Shown here: positions 14,110-20,937 of the stretch, piece after piece
How the letters are laid out: each line of letters begins with the position of its first letter
Numbering within the stretch: position 1 is the first letter of the stretch
Assembly (NCBI GenBank): GCA_019746355.1
Contig: JAIESC010000087.1
Coordinates: forward strand, 1-22,440
Direction of reading: 5' to 3'
DNA length: 22,440 nucleotides
Source: Xanthobacteraceae bacterium
GTDB lineage: Bacteria > Pseudomonadota > Alphaproteobacteria > Rhizobiales > Xanthobacteraceae
Notes under the pieces: generated by a model
Told to the model about the DNA's origin: nothing
The model's input: the letters and a program-made list of their open reading frames with translations, nothing else
The model's database searches: none
Translations under genes and position numbers: made by a program

Positions 14110-15387
14110 ATGGATTGGAAACACTGGTACGAGGCAGGCCTCGATCATGTCTGGCTGCCTTACGCGCAGATGAAGATGATGCGGCCGCCGCTTGCGGTGG
14201 CGCGCACGGAAGGCTGCCGGATCGTTTTGGCCGACGGCCGGGAGCTGATTGACGGTATCGCCTCGTGGTGGACCGCCTGCCACGGCTACAACCATCCGCA
14301 CATCAGGCAGGCGGTCGAGCGGCAGCTCGGCTCCATGCCGCATGTGATGTTCGGCGGGCTGGTGCACGAGCAGGCCTTGACCTTGGCGAAGCGGCTTTCT
14401 GGTCTTTTGCCGGGCGATCTCGACCGGGTGTTCTTCTCGGAGAGCGGCTCGGTCGCGGTCGAGATCGCCATGAAGATGGCGCGGCAATACTGGATCAACC
14501 GCGGCGAACGAAGCCGGACCAAATTCATCGCCTTCAAGGGCGGCTATCACGGCGACACCACCGGCGCGATGGCGGTGACCGATCCGGACGGCGGCATGCA
14601 CGACATCTTCCGCGGGCTGTTGCCGGAGCACGTCATCGCCGATCTGCCGGCAGACGCAGCGAGCGCGGATGCGCTCGAGCTGGTGCTGGCACAGCACGCC
14701 GAAAGCATCGCCGGGCTGATTGTCGAGCCGCTGGTGCAGGGGGCGGGCGGCATGCGCTTCCACGACGCGGCGACGCTGAAGCGCCTGCGCGAGATCGCCG
14801 ACCGGTGCGGCGCGCTGCTGATCTTCGACGAGATTTTCACGGGCTTCGGCCGCACCGGGACGATGTTTGCCTGCGAGCAGGCCGATGTCCTGCCCGATAT
14901 CATCACGCTGTCGAAGGCGATCTCCGGCGGCACGCTGCCGCTCGCGGCAACGGTCGCGCGCAAGCACGTGTTCGAGGCGTTCTGGTCGGACGATCCGGCG
15001 AAGGCGCTGATGCATGGGCCGACCTTCATGGGCAACGCGCTCGCCTGCGCTGCGGCCAACGCGTCGCTCGATCTGTTCGAGCGCGAGCCGCGCCTGCGGC
15101 AGGTTGCGGCGATCGGCAGTCAGATGGCGCAGGAGCTGGCCGCCTGCCGCGGCCTGGCTGGCGTCAGGGAGGTGCGCGTCATGGGCGCGATCGGCGTGGT
15201 CGAGATGGAACGGATCGGCGATCTTGCCGCGTTGCGTGCTCGCTTCGTCGAGGAGGGCGTGTTTGTCCGGCCGTTCGGCCGTATCATCTACCTGACGCCG
15301 TCGTTCACGATCGAGTCGAGCGAACTGTCGCGGCTGACCGCGGCGATCGTGACGGTCGTGCGCCAAGGAATGGGGCAGGAGACCTGA
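14110..15387 (+). CDS. bioA: Adenosylmethionine-8-amino-7-oxononanoate aminotransferase
   Basis: A 425-residue class III PLP aminotransferase that converts 8-amino-7-oxononanoate to 7,8-diaminopelargonate using S-adenosylmethionine as amino donor. BioA-specific features: HVWLPYAQM near the N-terminus, the tryptophan pair and SWW..CHGYNHP block (residues 52-63), HVMFGGLVHEQA (78-89), ESGSVAVEIAMKMARQYW (111-128), FDEIFTGFGRTG (239-250) and TLSKAISGGTLPLAA with the PLP lysine K269. The ATG at 14110 has no ribosome binding site. A TTG at 14089 in the same frame would add 7 residues and is preceded at 5 bases by GGAGGA (14078-14083), so it is a serious alternative; it would leave only 2 bp between the bioF and bioA starts. 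Confidence 0.94.
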   Translation: MDWKHWYEAGLDHVWLPYAQMKMMRPPLAVARTEGCRIVLADGRELIDGIASWWTACHGYNHPHIRQAVERQLGSMPHVMFGGLVHEQALTLAKRLSGLLPGDLDRVFFSESGSVAVEIAMKMARQYWINRGERSRTKFIAFKGGYHGDTTGAMAVTDPDGGMHDIFRGLLPEHVIADLPADAASADALELVLAQHAESIAGLIVEPLVQGAGGMRFHDAATLKRLREIADRCGALLIFDEIFTGFGRTGTMFACEQADVLPDIITLSKAISGGTLPLAATVARKHVFEAFWSDDPAKALMHGPTFMGNALACAAANASLDLFEREPRLRQVAAIGSQMAQELAACRGLAGVREVRVMGAIGVVEMERIGDLAALRARFVEEGVFVRPFGRIIYLTPSFTIESSELSRLTAAIVTVVRQGMGQET

Positions 15388-15388
15388 A

Positions 15389-16363
15389 ATGAACGGGCGC
15401 ATGGACTGGATGCGAGCCACGATCGGGACTCTCGCAATACTGGTGATCTCAGCCGGCGTCTCGGCGGCCCAGGATTTCCCGAGCCGCGCGGTGACGCTGA
15501 TTGTGCCCTACGCTGCGGGCGGAACCACCGACATTGCGCTGCGCGCGCTTGCGGCCGCAACCGAAAAGCATCTTGGCCAGCACATCCTGATCGAAAATCG
15601 CGCCGGTGCCGGCGGCGTGATCGGCCCGATGCAGATGGCGGCCAACAGCGCGCCGGACGGCTACACCATTTCGCAGATCCCGATCACGGTGTTCCGCTAT
15701 CCATTCACGGCCAAGACCACGTTCAACCCGATCACGGATCTGAGCTATATCATCAGCCTCTCGGGATACACGTTCGGCATTGTGGTGAAGCCCGATGCGC
15801 CGTGGAAAACGTTTCAGGAGCTGCTGGCCGACGCCAAGGCCAATCCCGGCAAGATCAGCTACGGCACCCCGGGCGCCGGCACGACGCTGCATCTGACCAT
15901 GGAGCAGATCGCCAAGCAGCACGGCATCAAATGGACCCATGTGCCGTTCCGCGGCACGTCGGACTCCACCAATGCGCTCATGGGCGGTCACATCAGTGTC
16001 GTGGCCGACGCGAGCGGCTGGGCGCCGCTGGTCAACAACGGAACGCTGCGCCTGCTGGTGATCTGGAGCGACAAGCGGAGCAAGAGCTGGCCGAACGCAC
16101 CGACCCTGAAGGAGGCGGGCGTGGCGATGGTGTCGAACTCGCCGTTCGGCCTTGCGGGCCCGAAGGGCATGGACGCCAGGGTCGTGAAGGCGCTGCACGA
16201 CGCGTTCAAGAAGGGGATGGAGGAGTCGTCTTACGCCGAGGTGATGAGCAGGATCGACCAGGAGCCGTTTTATCTGAACACCGAGGACTACCGCACCTTC
16301 GCGGTGCGGACCTCGGCCGAGCAGAAGCAACTGATGGAGGAGCTTGGGCTGGCGCAGCAGTGA
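15389..16363 (+). CDS. Tripartite tricarboxylate transporter (Bug/TctC) family substrate-binding protein
   Basis: A 324-residue periplasmic binding protein. A signal peptide is visible: MNGRMDWMR, hydrophobic residues 11-25, likely cleavage after VSAA (residue 27). The mature start DFPSRAVTLIVPYAAGGTTD is the hallmark Bug/TctC beginning, followed by IENRAGAGGVIG and PDGYT, and ISYGTPGAGTTLHL, which together bind dicarboxylate-like ligands in known members. ATG at 15389 follows the bioA stop by one base and has a good AGGAGA site inside the end of bioA, so it is co-transcribed with bioA. The membrane subunits TctA and TctB are not nearby, as for many orphan Bug proteins. Ligand unknown; co-location with biotin genes makes a pimelate-like dicarboxylate worth considering but this is speculation. 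Confidence 0.92.
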   Translation: MNGRMDWMRATIGTLAILVISAGVSAAQDFPSRAVTLIVPYAAGGTTDIALRALAAATEKHLGQHILIENRAGAGGVIGPMQMAANSAPDGYTISQIPITVFRYPFTAKTTFNPITDLSYIISLSGYTFGIVVKPDAPWKTFQELLADAKANPGKISYGTPGAGTTLHLTMEQIAKQHGIKWTHVPFRGTSDSTNALMGGHISVVADASGWAPLVNNGTLRLLVIWSDKRSKSWPNAPTLKEAGVAMVSNSPFGLAGPKGMDARVVKALHDAFKKGMEESSYAEVMSRIDQEPFYLNTEDYRTFAVRTSAEQKQLMEELGLAQQ

Positions 16364-16369
16364 GACGCG

Positions 16370-17713
16370 TCAGAAGCCGATTACCGTGCCGTGCAGGTCG
16401 TATTCGTCGGCGCGCTCGATCTTGACCGTCGCCATCTCGCCGACGCGCAGCGGCCGCCGGCTCGCGACATAGACCGCACCGTCGATCTCGGGCGCATCGC
16501 CCTTGGTCCGGCCTTTCGACACCGTCGGGCCGACTTCGTCGATGATCACCTGCTGACGGGTGCCGACCTTGCGCTTGAGCCGCTTCTTGGAGATCGCCTG
16601 CTGGCGCTGCATGAAGCGGTGCCAGCGCTCTTCGGTGATTTCCTTGGGCACGGCTTCGGCGAGGTCGTTGGCGGTTGCGCCTTCGACCGGCTCGTAGCGG
16701 AAGCAGCCGACGCGGTCGAGCGCGGCCTCGTCGAGCCAGTCGAGCAGCGACTCGAAGTCCTCGTCGGTTTCACCGGGAAAGCCGACGATGAAGGTCGAAC
16801 GCAGCGTCAGGTCCGGGCAGATTTCGCGCCACCGCGCGATGCGGTCCAGCGTCTTGGCCTGCGCCGCCGGCCGCTTCATGCGCTTGAGCACGTCGGGCGC
16901 GGCATGCTGGAACGGAATGTCGAGATAGGGCAGCACGACGCCGTCCGCCATCAGCGGGATCACGTCGTCCACGTGCGGATAAGGGTAAACGTAGTGCAGC
17001 CGCACCCAGGCACCGAGCGAGCCGAGCTCGCGGGAGAGGTCGAGGAACTTGGCCCGCACCTCGCGGTCTTTCCATTTGCTTGCGGCATACTTGATGTCGA
17101 CGCCGTAGGCCGAGGTGTCCTGCGAAATGACCAGCAGCTCCTTCACGCCGGCCGCGACCAGCCGCTCGGCCTCGCGCAGCACGTCGGCGGCCGGGCGCGA
17201 GACGAGATCGCCGCGGAGCTTCGGGATGATGCAGAAGGTACAGCGGTTGTTGCAGCCTTCGGAAATCTTCAGATAGGCGTAGTGCCGCGGCGTGAGCTTG
17301 ATGCCTTCCGGCGGCACGAGGTCGACGAACGGATCGTGCTTCGGCGGCGCGGCCCTGTGCACGGCCGCGACCACGCTCTCGTATTGCTGCGGACCGGTGA
17401 CGGCAAGGACGTTCGGAAACTTGCCGGTGATCTTCTCGGGCTCCGCGCCCATGCAGCCGGTGACGATCACCTTGCCGTTCTCGGCCAGCGCCTGGCCGAT
17501 GGCGTCGAGCGATTCCGCTTGCGCGCTGTCGAGGAAGCCACAGGTGTTGACGACGACGAGGTCGGCGCCCTTGTGCTCGCGCGTGAGCTCATAGCCCTCG
17601 GCGCGCAGCCGGGTGATGATGCGCTCGCTGTCGACCAGCGCCTTGGGGCAGCCGAGGGAGACGAAGCTGACCTGCGGCGCGGCCGGCTTTTTGGCGGTTT
17701 TCGCTGTGGGCAC
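16370..17713 (-). CDS. rimO: Ribosomal protein S12 methylthiotransferase RimO
   Basis: A 447-residue radical-SAM enzyme that adds a methylthio group to an aspartate of ribosomal protein S12. Three parts are visible: the N-terminal methylthiotransferase domain with cysteines 22 ([12 protein letters not shown]), 58 (NTCGF) and 87 (TGCMG) for the auxiliary cluster; the radical-SAM motif CNNRCTFC (C154, C158, C161); and a C-terminal TRAM domain (about residue 380 on). [12 protein letters not shown] and [15 protein letters not shown] distinguish RimO from MiaB. The start is GTG at 17713, the first possible one after an in-frame stop. Convergent with the TctC-like gene, only 6 bp between the ends. 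Confidence 0.95.
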   Translation of the reverse strand: MPTAKTAKKPAAPQVSFVSLGCPKALVDSERIITRLRAEGYELTREHKGADLVVVNTCGFLDSAQAESLDAIGQALAENGKVIVTGCMGAEPEKITGKFPNVLAVTGPQQYESVVAAVHRAAPPKHDPFVDLVPPEGIKLTPRHYAYLKISEGCNNRCTFCIIPKLRGDLVSRPAADVLREAERLVAAGVKELLVISQDTSAYGVDIKYAASKWKDREVRAKFLDLSRELGSLGAWVRLHYVYPYPHVDDVIPLMADGVVLPYLDIPFQHAAPDVLKRMKRPAAQAKTLDRIARWREICPDLTLRSTFIVGFPGETDEDFESLLDWLDEAALDRVGCFRYEPVEGATANDLAEAVPKEITEERWHRFMQRQQAISKKRLKRKVGTRQQVIIDEVGPTVSKGRTKGDAPEIDGAVYVASRRPLRVGEMATVKIERADEYDLHGTVIGF

Positions 17714-17773
17714 GGGCGATCAGCTATAGGCGAATGGGCGCGAGATCAAGGCGTTGCCGGCAAACCGCGCCGT

Positions 17774-18901
17774 TCAGGCGTATTCGGGCAGCGGATCGTT
17801 CCAGGCGTCGTAGCCGTAGACCCAGTCCGGGTTGGTCGGCTGGCGCATGAAGGTGTTCTGCTGCGAGGTGCCCTGGATGCGGGCGGTGCGCTCGCGCCGC
17901 GCCCTGGCGAAGCGCTGGAAGGCGGCCGGAATATCCTGCGGCTCCGCCTCGAGGCAGCGGCTCAGCACGACCGCGTCCTCCATCGCGGTCGCCGCGCCCT
18001 GCGCCATGTATTGCGTCATCGGATGGGCGGCGTCGCCTAGCAGCACCATCGGGCCTTCGCCCCAGCGGGGCAGGGGATCGCGGTCGACGATCGCCCATTT
18101 GTGCACGCGCGGGCAGGCGTGCACCACGCGCTGCACCTGCTCGTGGAAGCCTGCGAAGTGGCCGCGCAGCTGATCGAGGTCGCCGGTGGCGGACCAGGAT
18201 TCCACCGTGAACTCCGGCTCCGGCACGCTGGTGACGAAGTAGACCTCGTCGCGGTTGGCGGTGATGTAATAGATCACGATGTGGCGGTCCGTTCCCCACC
18301 ACTTGCAGCACTGGTCGATGGCGTAGCCGTTCAGCAGCGCGGCGGGAAACGTGGTGCGGTAGGCGACGCGGCCGGTGTGGTTCACCGTTTCCGGGCCGAG
18401 CCACTGCTCGCGCACCCGCGAATGGATGCCGTCGGCGGCGACCACGGCGTCGGCTTCCGCCTTGCTGCCGTCGGCAAAGCGCAGCGTCACGCCGCGGCCG
18501 CCCCAGTCGAGATCGACGAGCTTCTTGTCGAGTTCGATCTGGCCGGCGGGCACGCGGGACACGAGGGCTTCATGCAGGTCGCCGCGATGCATCAGGAGGT
18601 ACGGCGCGCCGTATTTGGCCTCGGCCTCGCCGCCGAGCGGCAACTCGTTGGTGAGCGCCCCGCTGTCCCAGTCCCGGTTGGTCCAGGTGCGCGGCTGGAA
18701 TGCGGTCATCCGGATGCGCGGCTCGAGCCCGATGCCGCGCAGGACACGCACCGCGTTCGGGCTCATCTGGATGCCGGCACCAAACCGCACGAACCCCTCG
18801 GCCTGCTCGTAGATGCGCGCCGCGACGCCGCGCTGGTTGAGCGCCGCAGCGAGCGTCAGCCCGCCCATGCCGGCGCCAATGATCGCGAGTTTGGCAGCCA
18901 T
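17774..18901 (-). CDS. FAD-dependent aromatic hydroxylase, 6-hydroxynicotinate 3-monooxygenase (NicC)-like
   Basis: A 375-residue group A flavoprotein monooxygenase: GAGMGG (residues 9-14), ADGIHSRVRE (156-165) and GDAAHPM (289-295). Several blocks resemble NicC of Pseudomonas closely: CKWWGTDRHIVIYY (199-212), RDEVYFVTSVP (217-227), and the end PDWVYGYDAWNDPLPE. NicC decarboxylates and hydroxylates 6-hydroxynicotinate to 2,5-dihydroxypyridine; salicylate hydroxylases are the nearest alternative. No other nicotinate-degradation gene is in this window, so the substrate stays open. I place the start at ATG 18901 with GGAGAAG upstream; the frame is open further to 19141, but that extension has no family match and runs antisense to the next gene. 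Confidence 0.87.
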   Translation of the reverse strand: MAAKLAIIGAGMGGLTLAAALNQRGVAARIYEQAEGFVRFGAGIQMSPNAVRVLRGIGLEPRIRMTAFQPRTWTNRDWDSGALTNELPLGGEAEAKYGAPYLLMHRGDLHEALVSRVPAGQIELDKKLVDLDWGGRGVTLRFADGSKAEADAVVAADGIHSRVREQWLGPETVNHTGRVAYRTTFPAALLNGYAIDQCCKWWGTDRHIVIYYITANRDEVYFVTSVPEPEFTVESWSATGDLDQLRGHFAGFHEQVQRVVHACPRVHKWAIVDRDPLPRWGEGPMVLLGDAAHPMTQYMAQGAATAMEDAVVLSRCLEAEPQDIPAAFQRFARARRERTARIQGTSQQNTFMRQPTNPDWVYGYDAWNDPLPEYA

Positions 18902-19041
18902 CGGCCCGAGCTTCTCCGGCGACAAATCGGTGCCCAAGTGTGGCCCGGCCTTCCGCGGATGGCCAGCCGCCGCCAGGAAATGGCCGCTGTGGAACAAACG
19001 CCGCCATTCCGCGTTAAGACAGGGTCCGGACGGGGATTCCC

Positions 19042-19254
19042 ATGCCGCAGTACCAAGCGTATGCCGTGCAGAAAGGCCGTCGTGCCGACATGCCGGCGTT
19101 GTTTGAAGCCGCAAGCGACGACGATGCCATCCCGCAGGCAAGGGCGTTGCTGGACGGCCCGTACATCCAACTCTGGCAGGATAAGCGCTTTGTCATGGGG
19201 CTCCGCAAACCGATCAAGAGCGCGTTGCCGGCTCTTGAGGTGCATCGCGCCTGA
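19042..19254 (+). CDS. Small hypothetical protein (70 aa)
   Basis: A 70-residue protein beginning MPQYQAYAVQKG. It resembles a class of short proteins common in Bradyrhizobium-type genomes, with an N-terminal strand MPxYxAY, a central acidic stretch (DDDAIPQARALLDG, residues 26-39) and a C-terminal strand (IQLWQDKRFV). No function is known. ATG at 19042 follows GGGGA. It lies between the divergent NicC-like gene and tRNA-Ser. Confidence 0.65.
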   Translation: MPQYQAYAVQKGRRADMPALFEAASDDDAIPQARALLDGPYIQLWQDKRFVMGLRKPIKSALPALEVHRA

Positions 19255-19316
19255 GGGGCGCGCGCTCCGCCCAGCCACAAGTTGCGTCATCCGGAAAACC
19301 ACGCAATACAGGGCTT

Positions 19317-19406
19317 GGACGGATGGCCGAGCGGTTTAAGGCACCGGTCTTGAAAACCGGCAGAGGGGCAACTCTCTCGTGGGTTCGAATCCCACTCCGT
19401 CCGCCA
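19317..19406 (+). tRNA. tRNA-Ser (anticodon TGA)
   Basis: The acceptor arms GGACGGA (19317-19323) and TCCGTCC (19396-19402) pair perfectly, followed by G and an encoded CCA (19404-19406). The anticodon arm ACCGGTCTTGAAAACCGG has a 7-base loop CTTGAAA with anticodon TGA, reading UCA and related serine codons. A long variable arm (CAGAGGGGCAACTCTCTC region) and the T-arm GTGGGTTCGAATCCCAC are typical of a class II serine tRNA. Total length 90 bases. Confidence 0.96.
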
Positions 19407-19561
19407 CTTGCCGCCGATTACGCTATAATCTGCGAGATAACTCCCCAATCACCGCCGATGGCCGCACGAGCTTCTGCGGGACTTGCCTTGAGCGGACACG
19501 GCTTTGCTTCCGACTTTCTTGATGCCGAATAGAACAAGGTCGTGATCTGGGGGTAACCATC

Positions 19562-20200
19562 ATGAACATAGCGAGCGACGCCCGTTTCTGGGACCGGAGT
19601 TCACGGAAGTACGCCATGGGTTCGATTGCGGACCAGGCTGGATATGAGCGCACGCTGGACCGGACACGCTCCCTGTTGGGACCAGGCGATAAGGTGTTGG
19701 AACTGGGCTGCGGAACAGGAACAACGGCGCTCCGGCTCGCGGTTGAGGTAGAAGACTATCTTGCGACGGATATTTCCGCTGGAATGATCGCGATTGCTAA
19801 TGAGAAACACGCCGCTGGCCCCATCCGGGGCCTTGTCTTCCGCACCGCGACCGCAGAAGCGCTTACGCCTGACGCCGCGCAGTTTAACGCGGTTCTGGGA
19901 TTCAACTATCTCCATCTGGTCCGCGACCTGCCTGGCACGCTGCGCCGCATCTACACCTTACTTGCAGCGGAAGGCTTGTTCATCTCCAAGACACCCTGCG
20001 TCGGGGATATGAACCCACTCATCCGGTTTGCTTTGTTGCCTGCGATGCGCGCGATCGGCAAAGCACCCTATGCAGGCGTCTTTCGGGAGGCGGACCTAAG
20101 TCGGCATATAAGTGCCGTGGGCTTCGACATTCTTGCCACTGAAAGCCACGCAACGAAGGGCAACGAAAACCGTCCTTACATCGTGGCTCGCAAGAGGTGA
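19562..20200 (+). CDS. Class I SAM-dependent methyltransferase
   Basis: A 212-residue methyltransferase of the UbiE/type-11 fold. Motif I is VLELGCGTGTTALRLA (residues 45-60), the ribose-binding acidic residue is in ATDIS (D70), and post-motif strands NAVLGFNYLHLV and LLAAEGLFISKTP follow. The substrate is unknown; the fold is used on small molecules such as quinone precursors or lipids. ATG at 19562 has a strong GGGGGTAA site. It sits 155 bp downstream of tRNA-Ser, and by eye its base composition is less GC-rich than the genes before it, which could mean acquisition next to the tRNA; I found no repeat of the tRNA 3' end to support integration. Confidence 0.85.
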   Translation: MNIASDARFWDRSSRKYAMGSIADQAGYERTLDRTRSLLGPGDKVLELGCGTGTTALRLAVEVEDYLATDISAGMIAIANEKHAAGPIRGLVFRTATAEALTPDAAQFNAVLGFNYLHLVRDLPGTLRRIYTLLAAEGLFISKTPCVGDMNPLIRFALLPAMRAIGKAPYAGVFREADLSRHISAVGFDILATESHATKGNENRPYIVARKR

Positions 20201-20509
20201 CGTAAACGGCCGAGGTTGCGTCGATACCCGTCCCGTCCTGCTTTTCGACGCAAGTCCGAGGTGTTGTTCGCATGTCTAGGGATGCTACGGAGGATCATTT
20301 GGGAGAGTTTTGGAGGGCTCTGGCGTAGACGTAGTTCTCATCCGGTTCCCGCACGGCCCGCCACCGGCAAAATCAAGCGGCTGCGGCGCGGCTCCACAAG
20401 GACATTTCATCACCTGTGCGTTCTTGCCGCAGATGGAACTCCGCCCTAAGCTTGCTGGCCGATGTCCGAACTTTCGCGGACGCGATTGCAACAACCGGGA
20501 GACGGTCAC
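20201..20509 (+). other. 309-bp intergenic stretch, no feature recognised
   Basis: No convincing gene, RNA or repeat was seen. Short open frames exist on both strands but have no ribosome binding site or recognisable product. The promoter of the PsiF-like gene should lie in the last 100 bp, but no clear -35/-10 pair is visible. By eye the GC content is lower than in the surrounding core genes. Confidence 0.5.
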
Positions 20510-20746
20510 ATGAAAACGTTGGTACTCGCCGCGGCGCTTTCTCTGGTCGCGACCAGCGCATTCGCCACCTGCAAGGCCGACGCGGAGGGCAAGAAGCTGG
20601 CTGGCGCGGCACTGAAGAGCTTCATGACGAAGTGCGAATCCGACGCCAAGAAGTCCTGCGAAGCTGACTCAACCTCCAAGAAGCTCGCCGGAGCGGCCAA
20701 GACCAGTCACATGAAGAAGTGCGTCACCGACGCGGTCGGAAGCTGA
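20510..20746 (+). CDS. Small secreted PsiF-repeat-like protein
   Basis: A 78-residue protein with a signal peptide (MKTLVLAAALSLVATSAFA, cleavage after residue 19) and two tandem repeats of about 27 residues: CKADAEGKKLAGAALKSFMT with KC, and CEADSTSKKLAGAAKTSHMK with KC. Each repeat holds C at its start, KKLAGAA in the middle and M..KC near the end, as in the PsiF repeat (named from a phosphate-starvation-inducible E. coli protein). Function is unknown; the four cysteines could pair in the periplasm. The ATG at 20510 has GGGAGA 8 bases upstream; an upstream in-frame ATG at 20462 would put 16 residues before the signal peptide and is rejected. A strong terminator lies 43 bp after the stop. 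Confidence 0.87.
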   Translation: MKTLVLAAALSLVATSAFATCKADAEGKKLAGAALKSFMTKCESDAKKSCEADSTSKKLAGAAKTSHMKKCVTDAVGS

Positions 20747-20788
20747 TCAGTCCGTTTGCGGCGACCGGTCGCGGCCGGTCCATTGTGC

Positions 20789-20820
20789 GAGCCCCGGTCC
20801 GTTGCCGGGGCTCTTGCTTT
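20789..20820 (+). terminator. Rho-independent terminator after the PsiF-like gene
   Basis: A 9-bp perfect stem, GAGCCCCGG (20789-20797) and CCGGGGCTC (20805-20813), with a 7-base loop, followed by TTGCTTT. It lies 43 bp downstream of the PsiF-like stop codon. Confidence 0.8.
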
Positions 20821-20937
20821 CAGGCGCAGTGGCCCGTGCGCCAAGGCCTGTGCGCCGCATCCGCTTTGCCATAATGTCATACCGATCCGGTTCCATCCTG
20901 TCGGCACGAGCAGGCAATCTCCAGGGCGCACCAGACG

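Noticed and set aside
16391..18040. A forward open frame of 549 codons opposite rimO and the NicC-like gene
   Set aside because: It is antisense to two genes with complete motifs and shows no domain; in high-GC DNA such long antisense frames are expected.
18902..19141. An 80-residue N-terminal extension of the NicC-like protein
   Set aside because: The extension has no flavoprotein homology, the Rossmann strand starts right after the ATG at 18901, and that ATG has a fitting GGAGAAG site.
18101..19339. A forward open frame of 412 codons opposite the NicC-like gene
   Set aside because: It is antisense to a well-supported flavoprotein gene, crosses the 70-residue ORF and enters the tRNA.
19424..19429. 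TATAAT downstream of tRNA-Ser as a promoter of the methyltransferase
   Set aside because: No -35-like sequence lies at 16-18 bp; the nearest TTGCCG is 9 bp away. It also lies more than 130 bp before the start codon, so the support is too thin.
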